DNA of 64,000 bases from Massilia sp. W12 (GTDB lineage: Bacteria > Pseudomonadota > Gammaproteobacteria > Burkholderiales > Burkholderiaceae_D), in NCBI RefSeq assembly GCF_037300705.1, contig NZ_CP147776.1, positions 3,348,001 to 3,412,000 on the forward strand. The letters run 5' to 3'. Below are positions 1 to 8,399 of the stretch, piece by piece. Numbering within the stretch: the first letter of the stretch is position 1; each line of letters begins with the position of its first letter. Both the position numbers and the translations under genes were made by a program. The notes under the pieces were generated by a model. The model was not told the origin of the DNA and made no database searches. It worked only from the letters and a program-made list of their open reading frames with translations.

Positions 1-285
1 TTGCAGAGATTTGATCAGATATTCGCGCACCCGGCCATGTTCTGCGCTGCCGATTGGATGCGGCGCGCGCGCAATCTGTTCCAGACTGGCTTGGGCGCGT
101 TGCACATCAAACACGCCTGGCCCGGGCGGGGTCGGATCGAAGTGTGGGGTCAGCGCCGCCAGCAAGGCGGCGCAACATATGGCCGTCAGGCTGAGCAAGA
201 TCATGGCCAGCGGCCAGGAGACAACACTGTCTGCGTCCCCGGGGACGGTATCTGCGGATGATGGCGTGGGTTTGAATTCAGACAT
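1..285 (-). CDS. M28-family membrane peptidase, N-terminal part only
   Basis: An open frame runs off the left edge; 95 codons are visible from the ATG at 285. Residues 25-45 are one hydrophobic helix after a short polar N-terminus. The segment after it, with RA at 63-64 and PHPIGS at 75-80 followed by a charged VREYL stretch, matches the start of the luminal/periplasmic domain of M28 aminopeptidase-like proteins, where the PHPxGS motif is characteristic. The zinc-binding part lies outside the window, so activity cannot be judged. It follows the zinc permease gene on the same strand after a 217-base gap, so co-transcription is possible but unproven. Confidence 0.72.
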   Translation of the reverse strand, partial: MSEFKPTPSSADTVPGDADSVVSWPLAMILLSLTAICCAALLAALTPHFDPTPPGPGVFDVQRAQASLEQIARAPHPIGSAEHGRVREYLIKSLQ

Positions 286-502
286 GGCAGGCGCGCAATA
301 GTGTGAGCACATTGTGCGCGATGGCGTGCAGCGATGCAAGCCGCGCAGACGTGAGAATCAGGCGATCCGGACTTGCGGCGCGACATGCGCAAGGCTCATC
401 CCGGCCCGGGTCTGCGCAATTATGGTTGATGCAGCAGCGCTGTTGCGCGCTGCCGGCAAGAGCCTGTGTCAGGTTGCGGCGCGCGGCGTTGTGTTAGCGC
501 GC

Positions 503-1255
503 TCAGGCTGCGCCCTCGCCTTTGCGCGGGCCAAGGCCATACACCAGCATCGCCACCACGGTCAAACACCAGACCACCAGGGCGCCGGAAGGCAGATCGA
601 ATTGCACGGAGAGCAAAAGGCCGAGCAGATAACCGAGCGCGCCGGTGAGATAGGCCAGCGGCAAACGCAGCCCCTCGCGATAGTGGCGCACCGCCAGACT
701 CGGCACGATCAGGCTGGTAAACACCAGATACACGCCAACCAGCTGCACCGAAGCGGTGACGGCCAGGGCGAACAAGAGGTAAAAGCCGAGCGTGCCCAAT
801 TTTTCACGCCAGCATTTCAGCAGCAGCACGATGATGGCGCTGCCGATCGCCGGCAAAATCAATTGCGAGGGACGCACCCATAAAATCTGGCCGGCTAATA
901 AATCTTGAATATGTTCGCCGCCATGCGGGTTTTTGGAGACCAGCAACAAGCCGGCGGTGGCGGCCAGAATAAACATGACGCCGATCTGCGCTTCCTGCAC
1001 GTCTGGCCAGCGTTTTTCGGTCCAGGTCAGCAAAAAAGCGCCGCCGATGGCCGCGCTGGCGGCGGCGGCTTGCACCATATAGCCTTGCAAATCGAGCAAG
1101 CCGGCGATGATCACGCCCAGTGCGGCGATTTGTGCAATCGCCAGATCAATAAAGACAATGCCACGGCGCAAGACCTGGGCGCCGAGCGGGACATGTGTGC
1201 ACAATACCAATAAACCGGCCAACAAAGCCCACCCGATAATTCCCAAGTCCTGCAT
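503..1255 (-). CDS. Metal (zinc-type) ABC transporter permease, ZnuB-like
   Basis: The 250-residue protein is almost entirely hydrophobic, with about eight membrane segments, as in ABC-3 family permeases (ZnuB/TroC/MntB) that carry Zn or Mn across the inner membrane. The FIDLAIAQIAALG stretch near residues 35-47 and the VGVYLVFTSLIVPSLA stretch in the C-terminal half are typical of the family. It starts 10 bases after the binding-protein gene and shares its operon. No ATPase gene (znuC) lies on either side, so the ATPase must be encoded elsewhere. Zinc rather than manganese is inferred from the partner genes. Confidence 0.9.
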   Translation of the reverse strand: MQDLGIIGWALLAGLLVLCTHVPLGAQVLRRGIVFIDLAIAQIAALGVIIAGLLDLQGYMVQAAAASAAIGGAFLLTWTEKRWPDVQEAQIGVMFILAATAGLLLVSKNPHGGEHIQDLLAGQILWVRPSQLILPAIGSAIIVLLLKCWREKLGTLGFYLLFALAVTASVQLVGVYLVFTSLIVPSLAVRHYREGLRLPLAYLTGALGYLLGLLLSVQFDLPSGALVVWCLTVVAMLVYGLGPRKGEGAA

Positions 1256-1265
1256 CCATCACCCC

Positions 1266-2165
1266 TTATTTGGCGGCGTCCAATAAACGCTGCACCGTCA
1301 CATCAAAAAATGCAAACAAGTCTTTCGCCTTGTCTTCACCGCCCACGGTGAATGGCAGCACCACCGGCTTGATCGCGCTGCGTTCGGCTAACCATTGTGA
1401 GGCGCGGCCATCCTGATACACCGCGCGCAACACCATTTTAACCGGCTGCTTTTGCAATTGCTGTTGCAAACCGGCCAAATGCGCTGCCGAAGGCTCCACG
1501 CCCGGTTTGGGTTCGAGCGTGGCGACCGATTTCATGCCCAGCCAGTGCAAGAGGTAGCTCATGTTTTTATGATGCTCCACCACCGCCACGCCTTTCAAGG
1601 GGGCGGCCTGCTGCTCCCATTTTTGCATGGATTGTTGCCAGCGCGCGCTGAAATCTTTATAGCGGCTCTGGTAATACGCAGCGTTGGCGGGATCCACTTC
1701 GGCTAAGCGTTGCGCCAAGGCTTGGGCGATTTTGGCGATATTGCGCGGGTCCTGCTGGATATGCGGATTGCCGGCGCCGTGCACGTCGCCATCAGCGCGG
1801 TCTAAGCGCGCCGGCACATCCAGCGCGGTGACATAGGCGCCGGCCAGGAAGTGTCCCGGCGCACCGGGGTTGAGCTTGGCGTTGCCGGCCTGCTGCAGCA
1901 GAACCGGCAGCCAGCCGACTTCCAGATCCATGCCGGTGCACACCAGCAAATCAGCGGAGCGGGTGCGTGCGATCAGGCTGGGACGGGCTTCGATTTTGTG
2001 CGGGTCTTGCTGCGCGCTGGTGGCGGAGCTGACCTTGACTTTATCGCCGCCCAGCTCGCCAGCCAGCGCCGCCCATTCCGGCTCACAGGCCAGCACAGAA
2101 AGTGCGGCTTGCGCCGGCAACGCCGCCGCGAGCAGCGGCGCCAGCAAAAATTTACTGATTTGCAT
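1266..2165 (-). CDS. Periplasmic zinc-binding protein of ABC uptake system, ZnuA-like
   Basis: The 299-residue protein has a cleavable-looking signal peptide (residues 1-20, ending AQA) and the cluster A-I metal-binding protein fold. Recognisable stretches are QQDPHKIEARPS, with the first metal-binding His, GNPHIQQDPRN, with a second, and VEHHKNMSYLLHWLG, with a third. The long His/Asp-rich loop of many ZnuA proteins is absent. It would deliver Zn(II) from the periplasm to the downstream permease. It lies 18 bases after the outer-membrane barrel gene, which suggests one operon for outer- and inner-membrane metal passage. Manganese specificity cannot be excluded. Confidence 0.9.
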   Translation of the reverse strand: MQISKFLLAPLLAAALPAQAALSVLACEPEWAALAGELGGDKVKVSSATSAQQDPHKIEARPSLIARTRSADLLVCTGMDLEVGWLPVLLQQAGNAKLNPGAPGHFLAGAYVTALDVPARLDRADGDVHGAGNPHIQQDPRNIAKIAQALAQRLAEVDPANAAYYQSRYKDFSARWQQSMQKWEQQAAPLKGVAVVEHHKNMSYLLHWLGMKSVATLEPKPGVEPSAAHLAGLQQQLQKQPVKMVLRAVYQDGRASQWLAERSAIKPVVLPFTVGGEDKAKDLFAFFDVTVQRLLDAAK

Positions 2166-2183
2166 CTATTTCTCCAGACATGC

Positions 2184-3650
2184 TCAGTATGCATGGGCCT
2201 GGTGGGCGCCCAGACTCATATTGTATTGCAGGTAAATCTGTTTATCGGTGCGGCCGCTGCTGGCTTGCTCATGGCCGTATTGCAGACGCAGGCGCGAGAA
2301 TTCAGACGGCAGATAATCCAGCGCCAGGGTGGTCTTGCGCGGTTTGAAATCGGACAGCAGCGGCATTTGCTGCGCCGTCAAGCCGCCTGCGGTGAGCAAA
2401 CCATTATTCTGGCTGCCGGTGAGCTGTTCGTGACGCAGGCCGACTTGCCATTGCGGGGCAAATTTATACACGCCCTGCACATACCAGCCGTTATGACGGC
2501 TGCTGTAATCTGACATCACCACCGTGGCCGGGTCATTGCTCCAGGACAGCTGGCCGTCATACCAGCGGCGCAGATATTCGCCGGAAATCTTCACGCTCTG
2601 ACCATTCGCCGCCCATTTCCACACGCCATCCAGCACCAGGGTGCGGCTGCGCCCGGAATAGGTTTGCGCCACTTCCGCGCCGGTATCGTCGCTGTCTGTG
2701 AATTCCAGATTCGCGGTTTTGTCGCGCATCCAGGCCGCGCCAATGCGCCAGCTGGCGTTCGGGCCGAAGTCGTCGCCCAGTTTGACGAATACTGCGCTGT
2801 CGGCAAAACCGTTTTTATCGCGCGGCGTGCCGGGGAAGCTGCCGCCATTGCCCAGCTCCAGGCCGAATTCGAGATAACGTTCAGTCGGGGCCAGCCATTT
2901 CAGCTGCACGCCTTCACGCTTATATTGACCGCCGAACAGGGCGCGATACGCCAGCGGGGCGTCGATAAAATCCCAGGCGTGGGCGTGCTGGCTGTTGGCG
3001 TAACCCACTCCGGAGAACATGCGGCCGGCGCGGATTTTCAGACCATTGCCCAGGCTGCGCGTATCGATAAAGGCTTCTTCCACTTCAGCATGGCCCTCTT
3101 CACCCAGGGCAAAGGTGAGCTGGCCGGAGAAATTCGGATCAACGTTGGCAAACAGGGTGATTTCAGATTCGCCCAGCGAAAAACCGCGCTTGGCCGGGCC
3201 GACTTCGCCGCCGCTCGGCAGCACGCCCTGGATTTTGTATTCTTCAGGATGTTGCGATTGATTGGCCATGGTGGCCGAGAGATTCAAAGCGAGCGCCGGA
3301 TTGAATTCGTTCATATTGCCGGCGGCTTTCTTCGCCTTGGCAGTCGGGGCTGCGGCGGCAGATGCGGCAGGCGCGGCGCTGGCGCTCTTGTCTTGCAATT
3401 GCTGCTGTAATTGGGCATTTTGCGCTTGCGCCTGGTTCAGCTTTTGCTCCATGGCGGCCATCCGCGCTTCATACGCGGCGCGCATTTCTTTGAGTTCGTT
3501 ACGGATTTGTTCCAGCGCTTTATCATCGGCAGCCTGCGCTTGCTGAGAGCACAATCCGGCGGCCAGCATCGCGGCTAACAGGGTGTTGCGGGCGAAATTT
3601 GTATTCGACAGGGGCGCAGCCTTGGCGCGCACGACATTGGATTGCAACAT
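2184..3650 (-). CDS. Outer-membrane beta-barrel protein of the zinc operon
   Basis: The 488-residue protein starts with a signal peptide (about residues 1-41, ending QAQA). A predicted coiled coil rich in E, R and Q follows (about 45-88), then an Ala/Lys linker, then a porin-like barrel of alternating aromatic and polar strands ending in Tyr. The coiled coil plus barrel resembles trimeric porin-like proteins. It shows no plug domain or TonB box, so it is not a standard TonB-dependent receptor. Its place ahead of the zinc-binding protein and permease suggests it lets metal or a metal complex through the outer membrane. The start is supported by an AAGGAAAAG ribosome site. Confidence 0.75.
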   Translation of the reverse strand: MLQSNVVRAKAAPLSNTNFARNTLLAAMLAAGLCSQQAQAADDKALEQIRNELKEMRAAYEARMAAMEQKLNQAQAQNAQLQQQLQDKSASAAPAASAAAAPTAKAKKAAGNMNEFNPALALNLSATMANQSQHPEEYKIQGVLPSGGEVGPAKRGFSLGESEITLFANVDPNFSGQLTFALGEEGHAEVEEAFIDTRSLGNGLKIRAGRMFSGVGYANSQHAHAWDFIDAPLAYRALFGGQYKREGVQLKWLAPTERYLEFGLELGNGGSFPGTPRDKNGFADSAVFVKLGDDFGPNASWRIGAAWMRDKTANLEFTDSDDTGAEVAQTYSGRSRTLVLDGVWKWAANGQSVKISGEYLRRWYDGQLSWSNDPATVVMSDYSSRHNGWYVQGVYKFAPQWQVGLRHEQLTGSQNNGLLTAGGLTAQQMPLLSDFKPRKTTLALDYLPSEFSRLRLQYGHEQASSGRTDKQIYLQYNMSLGAHQAHAY

Positions 3651-3878
3651 TCTTCTTTTCCTTACTCACATGTATTAACGAAGACGCCGCCCGCTTGACG
3701 CGGCAGCCGTCCAAAAAAACGGTTCACCCGTATCCCTCTTCCGATCAGGCAAGGCCAGATCAAAAGCCGGCGCACGTTGCGTGCAATCCATGTCCTGATA
3801 AACACAGACCACAGGCGAACCGGGAAAGCAGACTGCTGTCTGCCAGAGAGACCACACTACAAAAAACGGGAAAACGGA

Positions 3879-4217
3879 TTACTTGGGCGGGGCGCGCGCC
3901 TGATAGGGCGCGGCGGCGTGTGCGACGCGCGCGCAGAGCGGGCCGACATGCGTGAGGAAATCTGGAGAGGAAAGCGCAGGCGCGGCGGCAAATCCAAGCG
4001 GTAAAAGATCGCTGCATTGGGCCACCGAGGCGCACAGTTCGCAATGCGATTCAAGCAAGCTGTGCTTGCCTTCGCGCGCTGTTTCACTGGCTTCAGGTGC
4101 GTTGAGCTGGATGTGCGTCAATGCATGAGACAAGGCCAGCTGCTGCGATAAGAGCAGCATCAGCGCGAGTACTACATGCAAAATTGAGGAACGTGTTTTC
4201 ACAACGGCCTGTCGCAC
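3879..4217 (-). CDS. DUF2946-like small exported protein
   Basis: The 112-residue protein has an N-terminal hydrophobic segment (about residues 13-32), then HALTH and an HCELCASVAQC stretch with a CxxC pair. This layout is typical of DUF2946 proteins, which are often found beside metal-uptake outer-membrane genes. The CxxC and His residues could bind metal, but no function is proven for the family. It is the first gene of the leftward zinc operon, 228 bases before the barrel gene. The 171 bases upstream (to dusA) are AT-rich and are the likely site of the operon promoter and a Zur or Fur operator; no confident operator was found. Confidence 0.65.
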   Translation of the reverse strand: MRQAVVKTRSSILHVVLALMLLLSQQLALSHALTHIQLNAPEASETAREGKHSLLESHCELCASVAQCSDLLPLGFAAAPALSSPDFLTHVGPLCARVAHAAAPYQARAPPK

Positions 4218-4388
4218 AAAAAATGGGAAAAAGGTATAGCGTCAGAAAAAACGCACAACCGCCAAAAGGATCAAGGTCGATCACGCCAAAAATGGTTTGA
4301 TCAGAAATTTAAGACCCGTTCATTGTAATGCAAACCCGGCACAAAAGCGCAAGTACTTTTCATTAATAACGCTAAATCATTTTCATCA

Positions 4389-5429
4389 TTATGAACGGAC
4401 TTCAAACCGCAGCGCCTCGGCGAAAATCTGTTCCGGCGCAACCAGATTGACCCGCTTGGCGTCTGACAGCAGGCGGCGGAAACTGCGCGCGCCCGGCATT
4501 CCGGCCAGCAAGCCCAGCATATGGCGCGTGATGGTGGTGGCGCGCAAGGCGTCACAGGCAGCCAATTCCCGTTCGATATACGGCAGCATGGCGCGCAGCA
4601 CGGCGCCGCGCTGCGGGATCGGCTCTGTCCCGCCGTAATAGCGCTGGTCGGCTTCGGCCAGCAGATAGGGGTTGTGATAGGCTTCGCGCCCTATCATCAC
4701 GCCATCCACATGCTGCAAATGGGCGTTGATTTCGGCATGGGTTTTAATGCCGCCATTGATGATGATTTCCAACTGCGGAAAATCGCGTTTGAGGCGGTAG
4801 GCGTAGTCGTATTTAAGCGGCGGAATTTCGCGATTTTCTTTCGGACTCAAGCCTTTCAAAATCGCATTGCGCGCATGCACGATGAAGGTGTGGCAGCCGG
4901 CTTGCGCCACTGTGCCGACAAAGTCGCGCACGAATGCATAGCTTTCTTCTTTGTCGATGCCGATGCGGTGTTTGACCGTGACATCAAGCTCCACCGCATC
5001 ACGCATGGCTTTGACGCAATCAGCCACCAGCGGCGCTTCCGCCATCAGGCAGGCGCCGAACGCGCCGCGCTGCACCCGCTCAGACGGACAGCCGCAATTC
5101 AAATTGATTTCGTCATAGCCCCAGTCCTGTCCCAGCCGCGCGGCGCGCGCCAAATCGCCCGGCTCGCTGCCGCCCAATTGCAGGGCGATGGGGTGTTCGC
5201 TGTGATCAAAGCGCAGGTGGCGCGGCACGTCGCCAAACAGCAAGGCGCCGGTGGTCACCATTTCGGTGTACAGCCAGGTGGAGCGGCTCAAGAGACGGTG
5301 AAAATAGCGGCAGTGGCGGTCAGTCCAGTCCATCATCGGGGCCACAGACAGGGTGCGCGGCGGCAAGGCGCGCGCGGCGGTTGGAGCGGGATTTGGATTG
5401 GGCTGGGCGGACGGGCTGCTGGAAGTCAT
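4389..5429 (-). CDS. dusA: tRNA-dihydrouridine synthase A
   Basis: DusA reduces uridines in the D-loop of tRNA using FMN and NADPH. The protein (346 residues from the chosen ATG) shows SVAPMMDWTDRHCRYFHR near the N-terminus, the LNCGCPSERVQRGAFGACLM loop with the catalytic Cys, VKHRIGID, and INGGIK plus GVMIGREAY for phosphate binding of FMN, all in DusA order. The start at 5429 is preferred because upstream codons do not resemble the family, although no strong ribosome site is visible. The gene appears single; the zinc operon downstream points the same way. Confidence 0.95.
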   Translation of the reverse strand: MTSSSPSAQPNPNPAPTAARALPPRTLSVAPMMDWTDRHCRYFHRLLSRSTWLYTEMVTTGALLFGDVPRHLRFDHSEHPIALQLGGSEPGDLARAARLGQDWGYDEINLNCGCPSERVQRGAFGACLMAEAPLVADCVKAMRDAVELDVTVKHRIGIDKEESYAFVRDFVGTVAQAGCHTFIVHARNAILKGLSPKENREIPPLKYDYAYRLKRDFPQLEIIINGGIKTHAEINAHLQHVDGVMIGREAYHNPYLLAEADQRYYGGTEPIPQRGAVLRAMLPYIERELAACDALRATTITRHMLGLLAGMPGARSFRRLLSDAKRVNLVAPEQIFAEALRFEVRS

Positions 5430-5853
5430 GGCGGATCGTAAAAACTGCTGAAAAAACAGGCAATTATAGCAGGGAAAGCGCATCCGATCTGCCCGGATTG
5501 TTTGACAAAGCTTTGCCTTTGGCGCGCTGGCCGGCAAGACGCGTTTTGGTTTGGGCATGCGGCTGGCTGGCGCGTCAGGCGCCCCGGGGCAGACTGACGG
5601 CGCGGGCCTGCTGCATTCAAGAATTCAAGCTGCCGGGCGGCATGCTGAATCTGGATCCGATTGCGCTGGGAAAGCGGGCTGCGGCAGAACCGGCGGCGCC
5701 AAGCCTGGCGCCATGCAAGGGCTGCGCACGGCCAGAAAGCAGCGGCAATCATGGCGCCCAAGAGCGCCGGAAAAATCCGTTTTGCCCTTACAAAAGCCAA
5801 TACTTATGCAATACTTGCTTTCTTTTTTTCGCGCTGCACATAAGGCTTTTCCC
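5430..5853. other. Intergenic stretch without a convincing gene
   Basis: This holds the divergent control region of dusA (left) and the M48 protease operon (right). Several frames are open, but their translations are Arg/Pro/Ala-rich and resemble no family, as expected of high-GC non-coding DNA. No strong hairpin or promoter was recognised. Confidence 0.4.
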
Positions 5854-7038
5854 ATGACTGATCCCAACCAGTATTCCTGCCACGGTTTTCATGCTGATCT
5901 GCCGGGAGGCAAAGCCACCGGGGTGTTGCGTCTGGAGGCCGATGGCATCCATTTCACCATTGGCGCAATCAGCGGTTACTTCCCCTTTGCCGGCACGCAT
6001 ATGCAGCTCGGCGGCGCGTCTGACCGGCTGGTCTTGATCAATCATCCGCAACACCCCGAATGGTCGATTTACACCAGTGAGCGCAGTATTTTGCGCAATC
6101 CGCATGTGCAAGCGCATCCGCAGATGGCCGGACATCTGGCGCGCGCCAAACAGCATGCGCGTAAAAACTGGCTCATCGCCTGCCTGGCTTTTTTCCTGGT
6201 GGTCGGCGTGCCCGCCGGCCTGCTCTGGCGCAGTGATATCGTGACCGGCTGGGCGGCGCAACAGGTGCCGCCGGAATGGGAAACCAAGGCCGGCCGGCAA
6301 GCCCTGGATCAAATCCGCATCAAGGGCGAATTCATGCCGCAAAAAGAAAGCGACGCCCTGCTCGCCCCCTTGCTGGCGCCTTTACAGGAAGAAACCAGAA
6401 AATCCCGCTTCAAATGGCAGTTTTACATTGTCAACGACCCCACCCCGAATGCCTATGCGCTGCCGGGCGGCTTTGTGGTGATTCATTCCGGCTTGATTCT
6501 CAAAGCCGATCAGGCGGAAGAAGTGCTGGGTGTGCTGGGCCATGAAATCGCCCACGTCGAGCAACAGCACGGGGTGCAAAACATGATAGGCAACGCCGGT
6601 TTATACCTTGGCGCCAGCCTGTTGTTTGGCGACGCCACCGGGCTGGTGGCGGTGCTGGCCAACGCCGCCCCGCTGCTGCTGTCGCAGAGCTATTCGCGCC
6701 GCTTTGAAGAAGAAGCCGATGAAGTCGGCAGCGCCATGCTGGTGCGCGCGCGCATCAATCCCATGGGGCTGGTGACTTTCTTTGAAAAAATCATGGCGGA
6801 AGAGAAAAAACAGTTGGAAAAAGTGGAGGATGAGCACGCCCGCGAAGCGCTGAAACTCAGTATGCGTTTTTTGAGCACCCATCCCAGCACAGAAAAGCGG
6901 ATTGCTGACATGAAGCAGCGGCTGAGCCGGCAACCAGCGCCGGCCTGGCGCGAATTCGGCGACGCCTTCCCAACCCTCAAACAATCGGTACAAACCTTCG
7001 TCGCCAATAGCAAACAGGAAAAGAAAGGAAAAACATGA
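5854..7038 (+). CDS. Membrane-anchored M48-family metalloprotease
   Basis: The 394-residue protein has an N-terminal soluble part of about 105 residues with a PH/GRAM-like look, one membrane helix (106-124), and an M48 peptidase domain with the zinc motif HEIAH at 230-234. The third-ligand region EEEADEVG and a FLSTHPSTEKRI segment follow, as in Ste24/HtpX/YggG-like proteases. The ATG at 5854 gives the compact family layout. It overlaps the following AIM24 gene by four bases (ATGA), so the two are translationally coupled. A role in envelope protein quality control is likely by family, but its substrates are unknown. Confidence 0.88.
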   Translation: MTDPNQYSCHGFHADLPGGKATGVLRLEADGIHFTIGAISGYFPFAGTHMQLGGASDRLVLINHPQHPEWSIYTSERSILRNPHVQAHPQMAGHLARAKQHARKNWLIACLAFFLVVGVPAGLLWRSDIVTGWAAQQVPPEWETKAGRQALDQIRIKGEFMPQKESDALLAPLLAPLQEETRKSRFKWQFYIVNDPTPNAYALPGGFVVIHSGLILKADQAEEVLGVLGHEIAHVEQQHGVQNMIGNAGLYLGASLLFGDATGLVAVLANAAPLLLSQSYSRRFEEEADEVGSAMLVRARINPMGLVTFFEKIMAEEKKQLEKVEDEHAREALKLSMRFLSTHPSTEKRIADMKQRLSRQPAPAWREFGDAFPTLKQSVQTFVANSKQEKKGKT

Positions 7039-7697
7039 AATCCGACATCAAAGGCGGCACGGCCTTCTCCTATGTGGATATGGAGTTGGCGCCGGGAGAA
7101 GTCATCATCACTGAATCTGACGCCATGTCTTCCATGGATGCGGATATGGAAATGAAGGCGATTTTCAATGGCGGGCTGTTCAAGGGCTTGCTGCGCAAAT
7201 ATCTGGGCGGTGAATCGCTGTTTTTAAGCCGCTACGCCAACAGCGCCAGCGCGCCGCGCCGCATCACCTTCGTGCAACCGACGCCGGGACAGATCCGCGA
7301 AATTGAGCTGGCCGCAGGCGAAAGCCTGTATCTGCAGCCGGGCGCGTTTTTAGCCTGCAGCGAAAGCGTGACGCTGGGCTTGAGCTTTGCCGGCTTGATT
7401 TCCTGGATTGCGCGCGAGGGTTTATTCCGGCTTGAAGCCAAAGGCCCGGGCAAGCTGTGGTATGGCGCTTACGGGGCCTTGCTGGATCGTCAGATCAAGG
7501 GGGAATACATTGTCGATACCAGCCACCTGGTGGCCTACGACAAAAACATCAAACTCAAGCTGCAATTCGCCGGCGGACTGTTTTCCAGCCTGTTTGGCGG
7601 TGAGGGACTGGTCTTGCGCCTGGAAGGCGAAGGACGGGCGGTGATACAAACCCGCAGCATGTCGGGTTTGGCGAATTGGGTCAACCCGAAATTATAA
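7035..7697 (+). CDS. AIM24 / TIGR00266 family protein, copy 1
   Basis: The 220-residue protein has the beta-rich repeats of the AIM24 family: an early ITESDAMSSMDADMEM segment, a FLACSESV segment, and IKGEYIVDTSHLVAYD. There is no signal peptide or membrane helix, so it is probably cytoplasmic or peripheral. Its molecular function is unknown; AIM24 in yeast is a mitochondrial inner-membrane organiser. The start overlaps the M48 protease stop (ATGA), and two more paralogs follow. Confidence 0.88.
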   Translation: MKSDIKGGTAFSYVDMELAPGEVIITESDAMSSMDADMEMKAIFNGGLFKGLLRKYLGGESLFLSRYANSASAPRRITFVQPTPGQIREIELAAGESLYLQPGAFLACSESVTLGLSFAGLISWIAREGLFRLEAKGPGKLWYGAYGALLDRQIKGEYIVDTSHLVAYDKNIKLKLQFAGGLFSSLFGGEGLVLRLEGEGRAVIQTRSMSGLANWVNPKL

Positions 7698-7707
7698 GGA
7701 GAACGCA

Positions 7708-8385
7708 ATGAAGGTTGAATTATTCCACCGCCCCGGCAACACTGCGGCCAAGGTGATGCTCAATCCGGGCGAATCCTGCACCACCGAATCCGGCGCCATG
7801 ATCGCCATGAGCGGCCATATGGAAATCAGCACCACCACGCACAAGAAAGGCAGCGGCGGCTTGCTCAAGGCGGCCAAACGTCTGCTGTCTGGCGAGTCAT
7901 TTTTCCTGAATCATTTCACGCCGCAAGGCAAGCCGGGCGAAGTCTGGCTGGGTTCCGGCCTGGCCGGCGATATGCTGGTGCGCGAATTGCAAGGTGAAAA
8001 TCTGATCGTGCAATCCGGCTCTTTCCTGGCCTGCTCGGAAAACATCAATGTTGATCTGGGCTGGCAGGGTTTCAAATCGCTGCTGTCGGGCGAATCGGTA
8101 TTCTGGCTGCATTTGAATGGCAGCGGCACACTGGTCTTGAGTTCTTTCGGCGCGATTTATCCGGTTGAGGTGAATGGCGAATACATCGTTGACACCGGGC
8201 ATATTGTGGCCTTTGAAGAAAGCCTGAATTTCACCCTCAGCAAAGCCGGCGGCAGCTGGCTGCAATCCTGGCTCGGCGGCGAAGGCATTGTCTGCCGCTT
8301 CAAAGGACGTGGCACGGTGTGGTGCCAATCGCATAATCCAGGCAGTTTTGGCGCCCTGTTAGGCCCGAACTTGCGCCCACTGTGA
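7708..8385 (+). CDS. AIM24 / TIGR00266 family protein, copy 2
   Basis: The 225-residue paralog of the preceding gene starts at an ATG with an AAGGAGAA ribosome site. Shared landmarks are TTESGAMIAMSGHMEI, a GESFFLN segment, SFLACSENI and VNGEYIVDTGHIVAFE. The copies are clearly diverged, so the duplication is old. No catalytic residues are evident. It lies in the M48-AIM24 operon, 10 bases after copy 1. Confidence 0.88.
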   Translation: MKVELFHRPGNTAAKVMLNPGESCTTESGAMIAMSGHMEISTTTHKKGSGGLLKAAKRLLSGESFFLNHFTPQGKPGEVWLGSGLAGDMLVRELQGENLIVQSGSFLACSENINVDLGWQGFKSLLSGESVFWLHLNGSGTLVLSSFGAIYPVEVNGEYIVDTGHIVAFEESLNFTLSKAGGSWLQSWLGGEGIVCRFKGRGTVWCQSHNPGSFGALLGPNLRPL

Positions 8386-8399
8386 GGAAGGACAAGAGC

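Noticed and set aside
4220-4388. Fur or Zur operator upstream of the zinc operon
   Set aside because: AT-rich ATAATGATGAAAATGATT-like sequence (4373-4393, minus strand) is suggestive, but it has too many mismatches and overlaps the dusA end; not strong enough to call.
4521-5441. Long plus-strand frame of 306 codons opposite dusA
   Set aside because: It is the antisense shadow of a clear DusA gene and resembles no protein family.
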